A stretch of 64,000 nucleotides of DNA from an uncultured Paracoccaceae bacterium (GTDB lineage: Bacteria; Pseudomonadota; Alphaproteobacteria; Rhodobacterales; Rhodobacteraceae): assembly GCA_947493145.1 (NCBI GenBank), contig CANLPZ010000001.1, positions 1,013,501-1,077,500 of the forward strand, given 5' to 3'. Positions 46,890 through 56,136 of the stretch are shown here, piece after piece (within the stretch, counting starts at the first letter, position 1; each line of letters begins with the position of its first letter). The notes below the pieces were generated by a model, which was given only the letters and a program-made list of their open reading frames with translations, had not been told where the DNA came from and searched no databases. A program made the position numbers and the translations under genes.

Positions 46890-47978
46890 TCATTCCGCAG
46901 CCTCTTGCATCGTATTTTGCATCGCTTCTCGACGCAGTTTTCGGACCAATTCCAATTCGGATTGGAAGTCGACGTAATGCGGCAGTTTAATGTGCTCCAG
47001 AAAACCCGTCGCTTGGATATTGTCCGCGTGATACAGAACAAATTCCGCATCTTGTGCAGGGGCACCGACAAAATCCTCGCCCAGTTCTTGCCAGCGCAAG
47101 GCGCGGTCAACCAAGGCCATCGAAATCGCTTTGCGTTCCGTTTGCCCAAAGACCAAACCATAGCCACGCGTAAATTGAGGGGGTTCTGTTTTAGACCCTT
47201 GAAATTGGTTCACAGTTTCGCATTCAGTCACTGTGATTTCACCGATTTCAACTGAGAACCCCAATTCTGGGATATCCATTTCAACCGGCACCGCTCCGAT
47301 GCGCAACTCACCGACAAAGGCGTGGTTGCGTGCATACCCACGTTGTGTGGAATACGCGAGGCCAAGCGTGAAGCCTTCGTCTGATCGGGTTAAAGCCTGC
47401 AGGCGCAACGCGCGGTCTGCCGGCATTTCCAACGGTTCGCGGGTCAAATCGGGCGGTGGGGTGTCATCATGTGGAGCCTCTTCCATAAGACCCTCGTCGT
47501 TTAGGAATTCGGCCACATGCGGGACGGGGGCCGGTGATGTGTCACGGACCGGTGCTGCAGGAACTTCGCCATCAGCTGCCAATTTAAAGTCCAACAACCG
47601 ATGCGTGTAGTCAAAGGTTGGCCCCAAGACCTGACCACCGGGCAAGTCTTTGAAGGTTGCTGAAATTCTGCGGTCGCAATCCATCGCGCCCGTATCGATC
47701 GGCTCTGAGACGCCAAAGCGCGGCAGTGTCGTGCGATATGCGCGGATGAGAAAAATCGCTTCGATCAGATCGCCGCGAGCCTGTTTAATTGCCAGCGCCG
47801 CAAGATCAGGGTCATAGAGCGACCCTTCGGCCATTACACGGTTCACCGCCAATGCCAATTGTTCGCGGATTTGTGCGACCGATAGTTCGGCAACGGATTT
47901 ATCCCCGCGTCGTTCTTCGGCCAGCCACGCGTGGGCGTTTTCGATCGCGGCTTCGCCGCCTTTTACAGCTACATACAT
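46890..47978 (-). CDS. phnI: C-P lyase core subunit PhnI
   Basis: 362 residues starting MYVAVKGGEAAIENAHAWLA. Subunit of the PhnGHIJ core that, with G, H and L, links the phosphonate to ribose of ATP by displacing adenine. Typical blocks: RISATFKDLPGGQVLGPTFD, DEGFTLGLAYSTQRGYARNH and HYVDFQSELELVRKLRREAM. It follows phnH without a gap. Confidence 0.95.
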   Translation of the reverse strand: MYVAVKGGEAAIENAHAWLAEERRGDKSVAELSVAQIREQLALAVNRVMAEGSLYDPDLAALAIKQARGDLIEAIFLIRAYRTTLPRFGVSEPIDTGAMDCDRRISATFKDLPGGQVLGPTFDYTHRLLDFKLAADGEVPAAPVRDTSPAPVPHVAEFLNDEGLMEEAPHDDTPPPDLTREPLEMPADRALRLQALTRSDEGFTLGLAYSTQRGYARNHAFVGELRIGAVPVEMDIPELGFSVEIGEITVTECETVNQFQGSKTEPPQFTRGYGLVFGQTERKAISMALVDRALRWQELGEDFVGAPAQDAEFVLYHADNIQATGFLEHIKLPHYVDFQSELELVRKLRREAMQNTMQEAAE

Positions 47979-48542
47979 TTAAGACACCTGAGTTGATCGA
48001 GGCAGCGCGGCAACGTCGTCGCCGCTGGTGAAAATGAAATCCAAACCCAATGGGAAAAGCTGATTGTTGGCTTGAAAGCTTTTGACATCAGGTAACGAAA
48101 ACTGAGCGGTGGTCTGAATTCCCGGCCCTGCAAGTGTTGCACCTGTGGCATTCATTTCGGCCAATTCAATGACCAACGTTGTGGACCGGTCTGGATATTC
48201 TGACGTCCCCACTGGATACTGCGACAGTGCCCCTAGATCATCCCATGCGCCAACTGCAAAATCCGCCACCGCGGGCCCAACCACAGACGCACCGGTATGA
48301 AACGCCAACCATGTGCGGACCGCCTTGCAATCCATAGCCCCCGCCAAATAGACTGAGGTGTCAGCATCGCAAAGGGTCAGCAACACGGCCCCCGCTGCAG
48401 GAGACAACGGGGCGGGCGGCACAGCACCCGTGATCGGAAATATTGTTCCAGGGCGGGCCATCGCTTCCATCACCGCGCGAAAGGCGCTTGCAGCCTGAAT
48501 GGCAGGATCAGAAAACCCGCCAGTTAAAACTTGGGCATCCAC
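47979..48542 (-). CDS. phnH: C-P lyase core subunit PhnH
   Basis: 187 residues. Recognised by FRAVMEAMARPGTIFPITGA, TLCDADTSVYLAG and FPLGLDFIFTSGDDVAALPR at the C-terminus. PhnH dimerises like a PLP-dependent transferase fold without cofactor and caps the PhnGI part of the complex. Its start overlaps the phnG stop by 1 base. Confidence 0.94.
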   Translation of the reverse strand: MDAQVLTGGFSDPAIQAASAFRAVMEAMARPGTIFPITGAVPPAPLSPAAGAVLLTLCDADTSVYLAGAMDCKAVRTWLAFHTGASVVGPAVADFAVGAWDDLGALSQYPVGTSEYPDRSTTLVIELAEMNATGATLAGPGIQTTAQFSLPDVKSFQANNQLFPLGLDFIFTSGDDVAALPRSTQVS

Positions 48543-48997
48543 TAATCTTCTCCTCGAACCATTGTGAAAAATTCAACCTTGGTCGCCGCAGCCTTTTGTG
48601 CGCGCGTTTTCTTGTGCGCTGCGTGTTCGGTGTTAAGCGGGTCAAGAACGGCCTGCTGAATGCTTGGCTCCAGATCGGTCTGCATCAATGCATCGACCAA
48701 AGCGGCAGCTTCTGCATCTGCCTTGCGCCGCCCTTGGACATACGCGTGACCGATGGTTCCATCCGACAGCTTCAGCGCACAGCGCGTCACTGTGATTTCA
48801 CCCAAATTAAACGATGCGCCGGTTGCTCCGGCCCGTCCACGCACCATCGTGCTGCCAACCTCTGGCGCACGCAGCCATGAAAAATCAGGGCGCTTCATTG
48901 TCGCATCCAGCAGCTGCGCGACACGCCCCTCGGGTGCTTTTGCCAAAAGGCTCATCCACGTTTTCCGCGGGTTTTCAGTTTCGACCATATCTTTCAT
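48542..48997 (-). CDS. phnG: C-P lyase core subunit PhnG
   Basis: 151 residues. Conserved RKTWMSLLAKAP near the start, MVRGRAGATGASFNLGEITV and VTRCALKLSDGTIGHAYVQG follow the PhnG pattern. First structural gene of the phnGHIJKLN run. The start has a weak ribosome binding site; a Met three codons on is possible. Operator-like repeats and a Pho-like box lie within 95 bases upstream. Confidence 0.93.
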   Translation of the reverse strand: MKDMVETENPRKTWMSLLAKAPEGRVAQLLDATMKRPDFSWLRAPEVGSTMVRGRAGATGASFNLGEITVTRCALKLSDGTIGHAYVQGRRKADAEAAALVDALMQTDLEPSIQQAVLDPLNTEHAAHKKTRAQKAAATKVEFFTMVRGED

Positions 48998-49016
48998 ATC
49001 GACAACTTTTCAGATT

Positions 49017-49032
49017 ACTATACAACTATACT
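49017..49032. promoter_or_regulatory. Tandem 8-base repeat in the phnG-phnF gap
   Basis: ACTATACA immediately followed by ACTATACT, 20 bases upstream of phnG and 60 upstream of phnF. GntR/HutC-type regulators such as PhnF often bind GTATA/TATAC-containing sites, so this is a good candidate operator. Confidence 0.45.
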
Positions 49033-49071
49033 TATCTTAACAAAGAGCCCGATTCTGAACGAGAAGAATTT

Positions 49072-49090
49072 TGTGAAACTTCTGTGACGC
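49072..49090 (-). promoter_or_regulatory. Pho-box-like direct repeat upstream of phnG
   Basis: On the minus strand GCGTCAC-AGAA-GTTTCACA: two 7-base half-sites with an 11-base period, close to the PhoB consensus CTGTCAT-N4-CTGTCAC. It aligns with similar sequences before the phosphodiesterase gene and phnC in this window. Confidence 0.45.
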
Positions 49091-49091
49091 T

Positions 49092-49799
49092 ATGACAAAA
49101 ACACCAATTTGGATGGCAATCGCCAACAGCTTGCGCGACGACATTTCTAAAGCCCGATATTCGGCCGGAGACAAATTGCCGACTGAGGCCGCATTGGCCC
49201 AGCGCTTTGGCGTGAATCGACATACAGTGCGTCACGGCATTTCGGCACTGGTCGACGAAGGGTTGTTGCGAACACGGCGGGGCGCAGGCGTTTTTGTGGC
49301 CACACATCCCACCGATTACCCCATTGGTAAGCGTGTGCGGTTTCACGAAAACTTAATTGCAGCAGGACGGCAACCAACCAAAAAGGTGCTGAGTATCGAA
49401 ACCCGCAGCGCCACTCAGGGCGAGGCGCAAGCATTGGAAATTAAAACTGGCGACACCCTATGCGTCTATCACGGGTTGTCTTCGGGCGATGGGCAACCGA
49501 TTGCCCTGTTTGAAAGCCTGTTCCCACTTGACCGGCTGCCCGACATGCCCGACGCCTTGGCGCAGACCAGCAGTGTGACAGAGGCTTTGGTATTGGCAGG
49601 CATTTCCGATTTTACGCGCGCCTCCACCCGCCTGACAGCAATGCGGGCGACCGCCACCCAAGCTTTGCACTTAAACCTTGCAGAAGGCGATCCAATCTTA
49701 AAATCCACAGGCGTCAATATCGACACAAATGGCACCCCCGTTGAATTCGGGCGCACGTATTTTGCGGGCGATAGGGTGACATTGACCTTGGTCAACTAA
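49092..49799 (+). CDS. phnF: GntR/HutC family regulator PhnF
   Basis: 235 residues. Winged helix at the N-terminus (WMAIANSLRDDISKARYSAG, LPTEAALAQRFGVNRHTVRH) and UTRA effector domain after residue 90. Divergent from phnG, the usual place for PhnF, so it most likely represses the C-P lyase operon in the absence of phosphonate. No clear ribosome binding site before the ATG, but the conserved N-terminus leaves no shorter choice. Confidence 0.92.
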   Translation: MTKTPIWMAIANSLRDDISKARYSAGDKLPTEAALAQRFGVNRHTVRHGISALVDEGLLRTRRGAGVFVATHPTDYPIGKRVRFHENLIAAGRQPTKKVLSIETRSATQGEAQALEIKTGDTLCVYHGLSSGDGQPIALFESLFPLDRLPDMPDALAQTSSVTEALVLAGISDFTRASTRLTAMRATATQALHLNLAEGDPILKSTGVNIDTNGTPVEFGRTYFAGDRVTLTLVN

Positions 49800-49802
49800 A
49801 AA

Positions 49803-49826
49803 GCCCCCACCCTTTCGGGCGGAGGC
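49803..49826 (-). terminator. Terminator between phnF and the phosphodiesterase gene
   Basis: GCCCCCACCC / GGGCGGAGGC hairpin with two mismatches and a 4-base loop. On the minus strand it is followed by TTTTT, so it mainly ends the phosphodiesterase transcript; it is also positioned to limit phnF read-through. Confidence 0.65.
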
Positions 49827-49852
49827 AAAGACCGAAGACAAGGATCGGTGAC

Positions 49853-51067
49853 TTATTTTAAACCCATGCAGTTTGCATAGTAGGTGACAGTCGCAGGCCA
49901 ATCCGAAAAGATGCCTTCGACGCCAACCTTTTGAGCCAAAGCATCAATGTACTCATACATAACGCCATCTGTCGTGGTGACATCCGCGATCGACTGATAG
50001 TACCAACCGCCACCGTTCACCAAGGGGCCAGACCGTTCAATGGTCCATGTGATGATCTTTAGATCTGCGGCTTTGGCTTGTTTTGCCAATTCAGAAGCGA
50101 CGATTTCACCATTTTCGAGGGTAACAAGCATCCAAACGGGTGGTGCGATATAGTTGACACCCATCGCTTTCAGCTCTTCCATTGTGTTGGGCCAAGTTTC
50201 TGGATCCATTGGGGAATAGCCGTCGATGTCGTATTCATCCATCAAATACACAGCCTGCGCACCAAAGGCGGGTTCAGCCTTGATCCAATACAGAACGTCA
50301 TCCAAGTTGAACGACTGCAACCAAACGTCTGACGCGGGAATGCCTGCTGCTTTATATTCATCCACCAACTTTTGCGCGTAGTCTTCTTGGCTAAAGCCAT
50401 TGAATGGCATTTCGACTGATGGCGACTTTAGCTCAGGTGTAAATTTCGCACCCAAGGATTTAAACAACTCGATTGATTCCGCGTGCGTCATCAACTTGGC
50501 AGGCTCAACCGAATATAGATCCGTGCGCCATCCCGCTGTGCCACCCAAATAGGCTTCGGCCGTTGTGGCCGATTTATCAGCTGCATCCATCTTTGGTGTT
50601 AGTGTGCGGTATTCATCCAAAGTGATTTCAGACGTACGGCATTCCGCATTGGCCGCATCATCACCAGAGGCCGGTGTGAACGGTGTGGCGCAAGTTGATG
50701 CTAATGGGGTGGCCAAGATGTTGGTTGTTGTATGCAAATCATTTTGCGCGTGACGGCAAACCAGTTCTAGGTCTTTGGTGAATGTAACGTCACATTCCAA
50801 AATGCCCGCCCCCATACGCGCCGCAGCGACGTTTGATTCAACCGTATGCTCAGGGAACTGCATTGGCGCCCCACGGTGACCAATTGAAAACAACGATTGT
50901 GACGCCACTTGGCCAGCACAGGATTGAAGCTTATCTTTCAATGCGCCGTCCGCCATTCGGTCAATCAAATATAGCGGTCGTGGGCCATAATCGACGCGGT
51001 CAACTGACTGCGCAAAAACGGGAGCAACAGCAAGAGTAGCTGCGGCAATTAAACTGAAACGAACCAT
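49853..51067 (-). CDS. Periplasmic glycerophosphodiester phosphodiesterase
   Basis: 404 residues from [20 protein letters not shown], a clear signal peptide; GGAG lies 7 bases before that Met. GDPD core: [38 protein letters not shown] and [11 protein letters not shown] give the metal and catalytic residues. It would cleave glycerophosphodiesters in the periplasm to glycerol phosphate and alcohol, a phosphorus-scavenging role that fits its location. A Pho-like box lies 66-84 bases upstream. The open frame extends a further 17 residues. Confidence 0.9.
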   Translation of the reverse strand: MVRFSLIAAATLAVAPVFAQSVDRVDYGPRPLYLIDRMADGALKDKLQSCAGQVASQSLFSIGHRGAPMQFPEHTVESNVAAARMGAGILECDVTFTKDLELVCRHAQNDLHTTTNILATPLASTCATPFTPASGDDAANAECRTSEITLDEYRTLTPKMDAADKSATTAEAYLGGTAGWRTDLYSVEPAKLMTHAESIELFKSLGAKFTPELKSPSVEMPFNGFSQEDYAQKLVDEYKAAGIPASDVWLQSFNLDDVLYWIKAEPAFGAQAVYLMDEYDIDGYSPMDPETWPNTMEELKAMGVNYIAPPVWMLVTLENGEIVASELAKQAKAADLKIITWTIERSGPLVNGGGWYYQSIADVTTTDGVMYEYIDALAQKVGVEGIFSDWPATVTYYANCMGLK

Positions 51068-51132
51068 CGTTTTCTCCATAATGTTAGATGAAGCGACAGT
51101 CGTTAAATAATGTAACAAATTCTCGAAATTCG

Positions 51133-51151
51133 TTCTAAACTTTCGTAACGC
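51133..51151 (-). promoter_or_regulatory. Pho-box-like direct repeat upstream of the phosphodiesterase gene
   Basis: Minus strand GCGTTAC-GAAA-GTTTAGAA. The first half-site and spacer match the phnC-upstream copy in 10 of 11 bases; the second half-site is weaker. Confidence 0.35.
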
Positions 51152-51175
51152 TTGAATGTCATCTTTGCGACAATT

Positions 51176-51793
51176 CTAGCTTTCATATTTCTCTAAAAAC
51201 GCTTCAACCGGTAGGGTGCGAAAATCGGGCAACGACGTGCGCAGTTTATCATGCGACCAGTCCCACCATGCAAGCGCGATGATCCGCTCTGCGATATCAC
51301 GCGGCTGGCGCAGGCGCAGCACTTTGGCAGGTGTCCCGGCGACAATCGTATAAGGGTCCACATCTTTGGTCACCACTGCGCCCGAGGCGACAACTGCGCC
51401 GTGGCCCAAGGTGACCTCGGGCTTGATCATCGCCCCAGCCCCAATCCAAGTGTCATGCCCAATATGAGCCAGACGGGATTTGCGGTGCGCAAAGAAGGCG
51501 TCGTCGTGTTCAGCGTCATCCCAATAATCGCCAGACCGGTACAAAAAATGGTGACAGGACGCCGTGTGCAACGGGTGATCCGTAGCGCCAATGCGGGTAA
51601 AGGCCGCAATATTTGCGAATTTTCCGATGCGGGCATTGGCAACGTCGGCATAGCGGTCGCAATAACTGTAGTCGCCAAAATGCGCATTGTTGATCCGGCT
51701 GCCGTGACCAATTTCCGTATAGGCGCCAAAGGTGCTGTCTGTAATTTCGCAAGACGGGTGGATAAGAGGATCAGTCGCGCTGAGTTTTGGCAT
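51176..51793 (-). CDS. Hexapeptide-repeat acetyltransferase of the phosphonate type
   Basis: 205 residues of left-handed beta-helix hexapeptide repeats ([56 protein letters not shown]) related to chloramphenicol/xenobiotic acetyltransferases. Members next to phn genes are annotated as phosphonate metabolism proteins and may acetylate aminoalkyl phosphonates, as PhnO does. It lies 105 bases after phnE2, so probably the last gene of the phnCDE transcript. Confidence 0.87.
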   Translation of the reverse strand: MPKLSATDPLIHPSCEITDSTFGAYTEIGHGSRINNAHFGDYSYCDRYADVANARIGKFANIAAFTRIGATDHPLHTASCHHFLYRSGDYWDDAEHDDAFFAHRKSRLAHIGHDTWIGAGAMIKPEVTLGHGAVVASGAVVTKDVDPYTIVAGTPAKVLRLRQPRDIAERIIALAWWDWSHDKLRTSLPDFRTLPVEAFLEKYES

Positions 51794-51897
51794 TAAAATT
51801 CTCGCTCCTCACCAGTAAATCTAAAGAATTTACCGGTGTCGTTTAGGGTTAGTTTTTCTGCAATCGCCAAGATACCCGTGATAAAACACGGCGTCAT

Positions 51898-53211
51898 TTA
51901 GGTTTTCTTTCCGATCAATTTGGCACGAACCCAGCCCGAAAATTGGTCCATCAACATCACCAATAGGATCACAAGAATGATGTAATAGGTAACTTCTTCC
52001 CAATCTTTTTGGGTGTAGATTGCTTGGGTCAACAACAGTCCAATCCCGCCACCGGTGATTGCGCCAATGATGGTGGCGCTACGCGTAGATGACTCAAGCG
52101 AAAACAGGACCTGTGACAAGAAGATCGGAGTGACCTGCGGGATCACACCAAAGCGATAACGCTGCAAAGTTTTGGCGCCCGTGCTTTCCACACCTTCAAT
52201 CTGTTTTTTATCGACGTTTTCCAACGCCTCTGAAAACATTTTACCGAAGGTGCCGGTGTCCGTGATCAAAATTGCAAGCGTCCCTGTCAAAACACCTGGG
52301 CCAAAGGCACGGGACAAGATGATGGTAAAAATCAAACTGTCGACTCCGCGGATAAAATCCAACACGCGGCGCACAGCAAAACGGATCGGGGCCAGCGGTG
52401 TAAAGTTTTTGGCCGCCAAAAATGCGATCGGCAAAGCGACCATTGCCGCACCCATGGTCCCAAGAAACGCCATGAGCAAGGTCTCAAAAATGGCCCACGC
52501 TACTTCGGAATGGCGCCACATTGGGTTGTGCCAGAAATCATGCCACGCACCTGCAATATTGCTGCGTGTCGGGTCAATCTGTTCGCCAAACAAGATACTG
52601 AACAGGCCCTTGGCGTGGTAAGGGCTATCAAGCGTGTAGAAAAACAGTTCCCAGCCAAAAAAGAAATTAAAGGCTTCGGTTTTATTGCGGGTAAATGTCA
52701 CACGGCCATCAGGCAGTGTCAGGTCCAAACGCGTGCGCGACAATGACGCCCATTCTGGCAGATTCTCTGGGTCAAGATTGGTGGTGACCGCACGACCCTC
52801 CATTCGGGCTGTAATCTCACCAAACCCTGGGACATCTACGCGCAGCGCATTATCAGGCAAGAAATGCGCGACCAAACCACCGCCTAAATCCACGCTTATC
52901 GTATCTGCCTCATCGCCTGACACCCAATCAGGCCGCTGACCCTCGGGGTAGGCCCCTTTGCGTTCCCCTTCGACACTATACGCGATGGTGCCTTTGCGCG
53001 TATCGCGGGTGACCTGCACCTTATGGCTATACATGTCAGAGACAAGCACACGCGCATTGTCCATACGGGCGCGTTCGGCCAGCCCCAGAATGTCAAAGGC
53101 AAAGAACACATAAACCAAATAGGTAAAGATAACGGCAGGGATCGCAAAGCCAAACCAACGTTTGCGCGCAAACATGCGGTCGGCATTTTGGAACATATCA
53201 ACAGTGGCCAT
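51898..53211 (-). CDS. phnE: Phosphonate ABC transporter permease, extended PhnE
   Basis: 437 residues, second of two PhnE-type permeases. The C-terminal 230 residues are the permease domain (FETLLMAFLGTMGAAMVALP, DTGTFGKMFSEALENVDKKQ, FGVIPQVTPIFLSQVLF). Between the first helix (residues 20-40) and the next near residue 170 is a soluble segment of about 130 residues, predicted periplasmic and absent from classical PhnE. It starts 1 base after the phnE1 stop. Confidence 0.92.
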   Translation of the reverse strand: MATVDMFQNADRMFARKRWFGFAIPAVIFTYLVYVFFAFDILGLAERARMDNARVLVSDMYSHKVQVTRDTRKGTIAYSVEGERKGAYPEGQRPDWVSGDEADTISVDLGGGLVAHFLPDNALRVDVPGFGEITARMEGRAVTTNLDPENLPEWASLSRTRLDLTLPDGRVTFTRNKTEAFNFFFGWELFFYTLDSPYHAKGLFSILFGEQIDPTRSNIAGAWHDFWHNPMWRHSEVAWAIFETLLMAFLGTMGAAMVALPIAFLAAKNFTPLAPIRFAVRRVLDFIRGVDSLIFTIILSRAFGPGVLTGTLAILITDTGTFGKMFSEALENVDKKQIEGVESTGAKTLQRYRFGVIPQVTPIFLSQVLFSLESSTRSATIIGAITGGGIGLLLTQAIYTQKDWEEVTYYIILVILLVMLMDQFSGWVRAKLIGKKT

Positions 53212-53212
53212 C

Positions 53213-54067
53213 TTAGTGACCTCCTTTGGAAATCAGGCGATCACGAAGATGGCTGGACAGTTGGTCAAAGAATACGATTGTCGCAAACAGCAGGATAAAG
53301 ATCGCAGCCGCATCATCATATTTCCCCTGCCCCCAAGACATCGCGTTTTTCAGTTCGTACCCAATCCCACCTGCGCCTACGAAACCAAGAATGGCGGAGG
53401 CACGAATATTGATTTCAAAGCGTAAGATCGCGTAGGAAAAATAGTTCGGCGCAACCTGTGGGATCACGCCAAACCACATACGTTGTGTCCACGTGGCACC
53501 CACCGAGGACAGACCCTCAACCGGTTTTAAATCAGCGTTTTCGTTGACCTCGGAAAACAGTTTTCCCAATGATCCAGCGGTATGAAACGCAATCGCGATC
53601 ATCGCAGGCACCGGCCCGCCACCTAAGATAAAGATCAACACCAACGCGATGACAATTTCAGGAAAGGCGCGCAAAGTATCCATCACGCGTCGCGTCGGCC
53701 CGATCAGAAACAGATATTTCGCCAGCCCACGGGTGGCAAATAGCGACAAAAAAATCGCGAGTATCGTGCCCAATAAGGTCGACACAGCAGCGATATTGAT
53801 CGTTTCAATCAAGGACGGAAAATAGGTGTTAAAGTGACCTGGCAATTGGTCTAGCTTTGGCAAAGTATCCTTCCAAACATCTTTTGGAAAATCGAAAACC
53901 TTTGGAATACCTTGCCAAAACCCGCCTGCATTGCGGCTGTCGGCCAGCATAAACCCTGACACAAAAATAAGCGCAAAAAACGCGAGCATCGCACCGCCAT
54001 ATAGACGTTTGCGTTTGACCATTTCCATGTAATCGGACTGGATCGTAACGGTGGAAATATCTGACAT
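53213..54067 (-). CDS. phnE: Phosphonate ABC transporter permease PhnE
   Basis: 284 residues from MSDISTVTIQSDYMEM. Permease signature ENADLKPVEGLSSVGATWTQ and FGVIPQVAPNYFSYAILRFE match PhnE/binding-protein permeases. It pairs with the extended PhnE as a heterodimer, an arrangement common in alphaproteobacteria. The frame extends 15 residues into the preceding hairpin and is not used. Confidence 0.93.
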   Translation of the reverse strand: MSDISTVTIQSDYMEMVKRKRLYGGAMLAFFALIFVSGFMLADSRNAGGFWQGIPKVFDFPKDVWKDTLPKLDQLPGHFNTYFPSLIETINIAAVSTLLGTILAIFLSLFATRGLAKYLFLIGPTRRVMDTLRAFPEIVIALVLIFILGGGPVPAMIAIAFHTAGSLGKLFSEVNENADLKPVEGLSSVGATWTQRMWFGVIPQVAPNYFSYAILRFEINIRASAILGFVGAGGIGYELKNAMSWGQGKYDDAAAIFILLFATIVFFDQLSSHLRDRLISKGGH

Positions 54068-54084
54068 GTCTACCCCACAAAAAG

Positions 54085-54110
54085 GGCCCCGCACGAAACC
54101 GCGCGGGGCC
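54085..54110 (-). terminator. Terminator-like hairpin between phnD and phnE
   Basis: GGCCCCGC / GCGGGGCC arms and a 10-base loop, followed on the minus strand by CTTTTTGTGG. Placed just after phnD, it would favour expression of the binding protein over the permeases. Confidence 0.75.
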
Positions 54111-54124
54111 AAATATTCAGACGC

Positions 54125-55036
54125 TTACTGAGACTTCAGTTTGCGTGCTTCGATGATTGATAGGTATGTGTCGTGACCAACTGGTTGGAAACCAAGAGTT
54201 TCACCAGCAGCGATGTTATACGCACATTCTTGGTCAGCTTCGTACATACCGTCGATCAAAGCAGTCATAGTTGCTTTGACGTCAGCAGGAAGCGCCTTAC
54301 GCAGAACGATTGGGCCTTCTGGGATTGTTTTTGAACGCCAGATTTCAACAAGGTCGTTCATGTCGATTAGGCCAGCGTCAACAGCTTTACGCAATGCGCC
54401 AGAATTGTAACCGTCTTCCCATTCGCCTTGGCCGTCAGCCCAAGTAACACCACCGTCGATGTCGCCATTGTTTACGGCGACGATTGTTTGCTCGTGGCCA
54501 CCAGTGAATTTAACTTCGCCAAAGTACTCACCAGATTCCATTGTGATTCCGTCTTTGTAAGCAGGAATCTCGATAGAAGGGATAAGGTAGCCAGATGTTG
54601 AGTTTGGATCACCAAAGCCGAATACCTTGCCTTGCATATCATCCAAAGACGCGATGTTTGCATCTTTGCGTGCGAAACCGATTGAGTGATAACCGATTGA
54701 TCCGTCTACGTTCACTTTAACCAAAACTGGTTCAACCGCTTCTGGGTCAGCCAAATATGTTTTCGCATAACCAGATGCGCCCAACCAAGCATAGTCGATT
54801 GTGCCGCCCAATAGGCCTTCGATTACACCAGCGTAGTCAGCCGGAGCGAATACTTTTACAGGAACGCCAAGTGCGTCTTCGGTCGCCGTTTTCAAACATT
54901 CATGAGATGTCATACGGTCTTGTGCGTTTTCGCCACCCAAGATTCCGATACGGAATTCAGTGATTTTGTCTTCTGCGAAAGCAGCCGTCGTCAAAGATGT
55001 TGTAGCAACAAGTGCTAGGGCTAGTGTCGTTTTCAT
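54125..55036 (-). CDS. phnD: Phosphonate-binding periplasmic protein PhnD
   Basis: 303 residues; signal peptide MKTTLALALVATTSLTTAAF with cleavage near AFA-E. PhnD features: FRIGILGGENAQDRMTS, FAPADYAGVIEGLLGGTIDY, AWLGASGYAKTY and FGFGDPNSTSGYLIP. It binds phosphonates with high affinity and delivers them to PhnE/PhnE2/PhnC. 52 bases after phnC. Confidence 0.95.
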   Translation of the reverse strand: MKTTLALALVATTSLTTAAFAEDKITEFRIGILGGENAQDRMTSHECLKTATEDALGVPVKVFAPADYAGVIEGLLGGTIDYAWLGASGYAKTYLADPEAVEPVLVKVNVDGSIGYHSIGFARKDANIASLDDMQGKVFGFGDPNSTSGYLIPSIEIPAYKDGITMESGEYFGEVKFTGGHEQTIVAVNNGDIDGGVTWADGQGEWEDGYNSGALRKAVDAGLIDMNDLVEIWRSKTIPEGPIVLRKALPADVKATMTALIDGMYEADQECAYNIAAGETLGFQPVGHDTYLSIIEARKLKSQ

Positions 55037-55088
55037 CGTGTGTCTCCGTTAGATGAAGGTATCCGCAAAGCGCGGTTGAGGGGCTGGT

Positions 55089-55889
55089 TCAAGCAAGTTC
55101 GGGTTGCCTGTCCAGTGTTTCGATTTCTGTGGATGTGGCGGCTTCGGAAAAATCGTCGCCAGCTCCATAGATGTCGCGCGCGGCCACTGTGGTCAGCTGC
55201 TCCGGCGTGCCATCAAAAACTATGCGCCCGTCCCGCATTCCAATCACGCGGTCGCAATAGCGACGTGCCGTATCGAGGGTATGCAAGTTGGCAATCACCA
55301 TACGGCCATCTTCTTCGTGGATCTGGCGCAAGGATTGCATCACGATCTGGGCGTTCATCGGGTCAAGGGATGCGATCGGTTCATCAGCCAAAATAATCTT
55401 TGGGTCTTGCATCAATGCACGCGCAATGGCGACGCGTTGCTGCTGGCCACCTGATAGGGCCTCAGCACGTTTTGGCGCCTGCTCTGCAATGCCAAGACGA
55501 TCAAGGATTTCAATCGCCTTATGAATGTCCGTCTGCGGATACAGGTTGAACATCGTCGCCAAAGTCGATCGGCGGTTCAACGTGCCATGTAGGACGTTGG
55601 ACACGACATCCATGCGTGGAACAAGATTGAACTGTTGGAAAATCATCGCACAGCGCGATTGCCATTCCCGACGCGCGGCACCCTTCAGGTTTGTCACATC
55701 TTGGCCTTCGAACACGATGGATCCGGCCGAAGCATCGCTAAGCCGGTTTAGCATCCGCAACAGTGTTGATTTACCTGCCCCAGATCGACCAATAATCCCG
55801 ATCATCTTCGCTTCGGGTACCGAAATATTCGCGGTATCAACCGCAGTATTCACACCGAAGTGTTTGGTCAGATCAGTTATCTCAAGCAT
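55089..55889 (-). CDS. phnC: Phosphonate ABC transporter ATP-binding protein PhnC
   Basis: 266 residues from [17 protein letters not shown]. Walker [21 protein letters not shown]-loop [13 protein letters not shown], signature [19 protein letters not shown] and Walker [20 protein letters not shown]. First gene of phnCDE1E2. An upstream Met adds 4 residues. A Pho-like repeat lies 41-59 bases before the start. Confidence 0.95.
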   Translation of the reverse strand: MLEITDLTKHFGVNTAVDTANISVPEAKMIGIIGRSGAGKSTLLRMLNRLSDASAGSIVFEGQDVTNLKGAARREWQSRCAMIFQQFNLVPRMDVVSNVLHGTLNRRSTLATMFNLYPQTDIHKAIEILDRLGIAEQAPKRAEALSGGQQQRVAIARALMQDPKIILADEPIASLDPMNAQIVMQSLRQIHEEDGRMVIANLHTLDTARRYCDRVIGMRDGRIVFDGTPEQLTTVAARDIYGAGDDFSEAATSTEIETLDRQPELA

Positions 55890-55929
55890 ACGCACCCCCA
55901 AAGGTTCGAGGGAGTGAGTATTTGAGATT

Positions 55930-55948
55930 ATTAACGTTTTAGTAACGC
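55930..55948 (-). promoter_or_regulatory. Pho-box-like direct repeat upstream of phnC
   Basis: Minus strand GCGTTAC-TAAA-ACGTTAAT: CGTTA repeated with an 11-base period. A possible -10 element AATACT follows about 6 bases downstream, which would place the transcription start shortly before phnC. Confidence 0.45.
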
Positions 55949-56136
55949 TCAGGTTTCAGTTCTGTGATGGTTTGTTTTCAGAATTGTAAAATTCGCCTAC
56001 GCCACCTGCAGAAATTAAAATTTTGAAAAATCCGGGTGGATCAGCGTGACGTTCCCGCAAACGCGCGTCTTTTCGACGTAACATTGGGTGACCCACATGA
56101 AACCAGCGTGGATGGCCATTACACCCCGATGATGTT

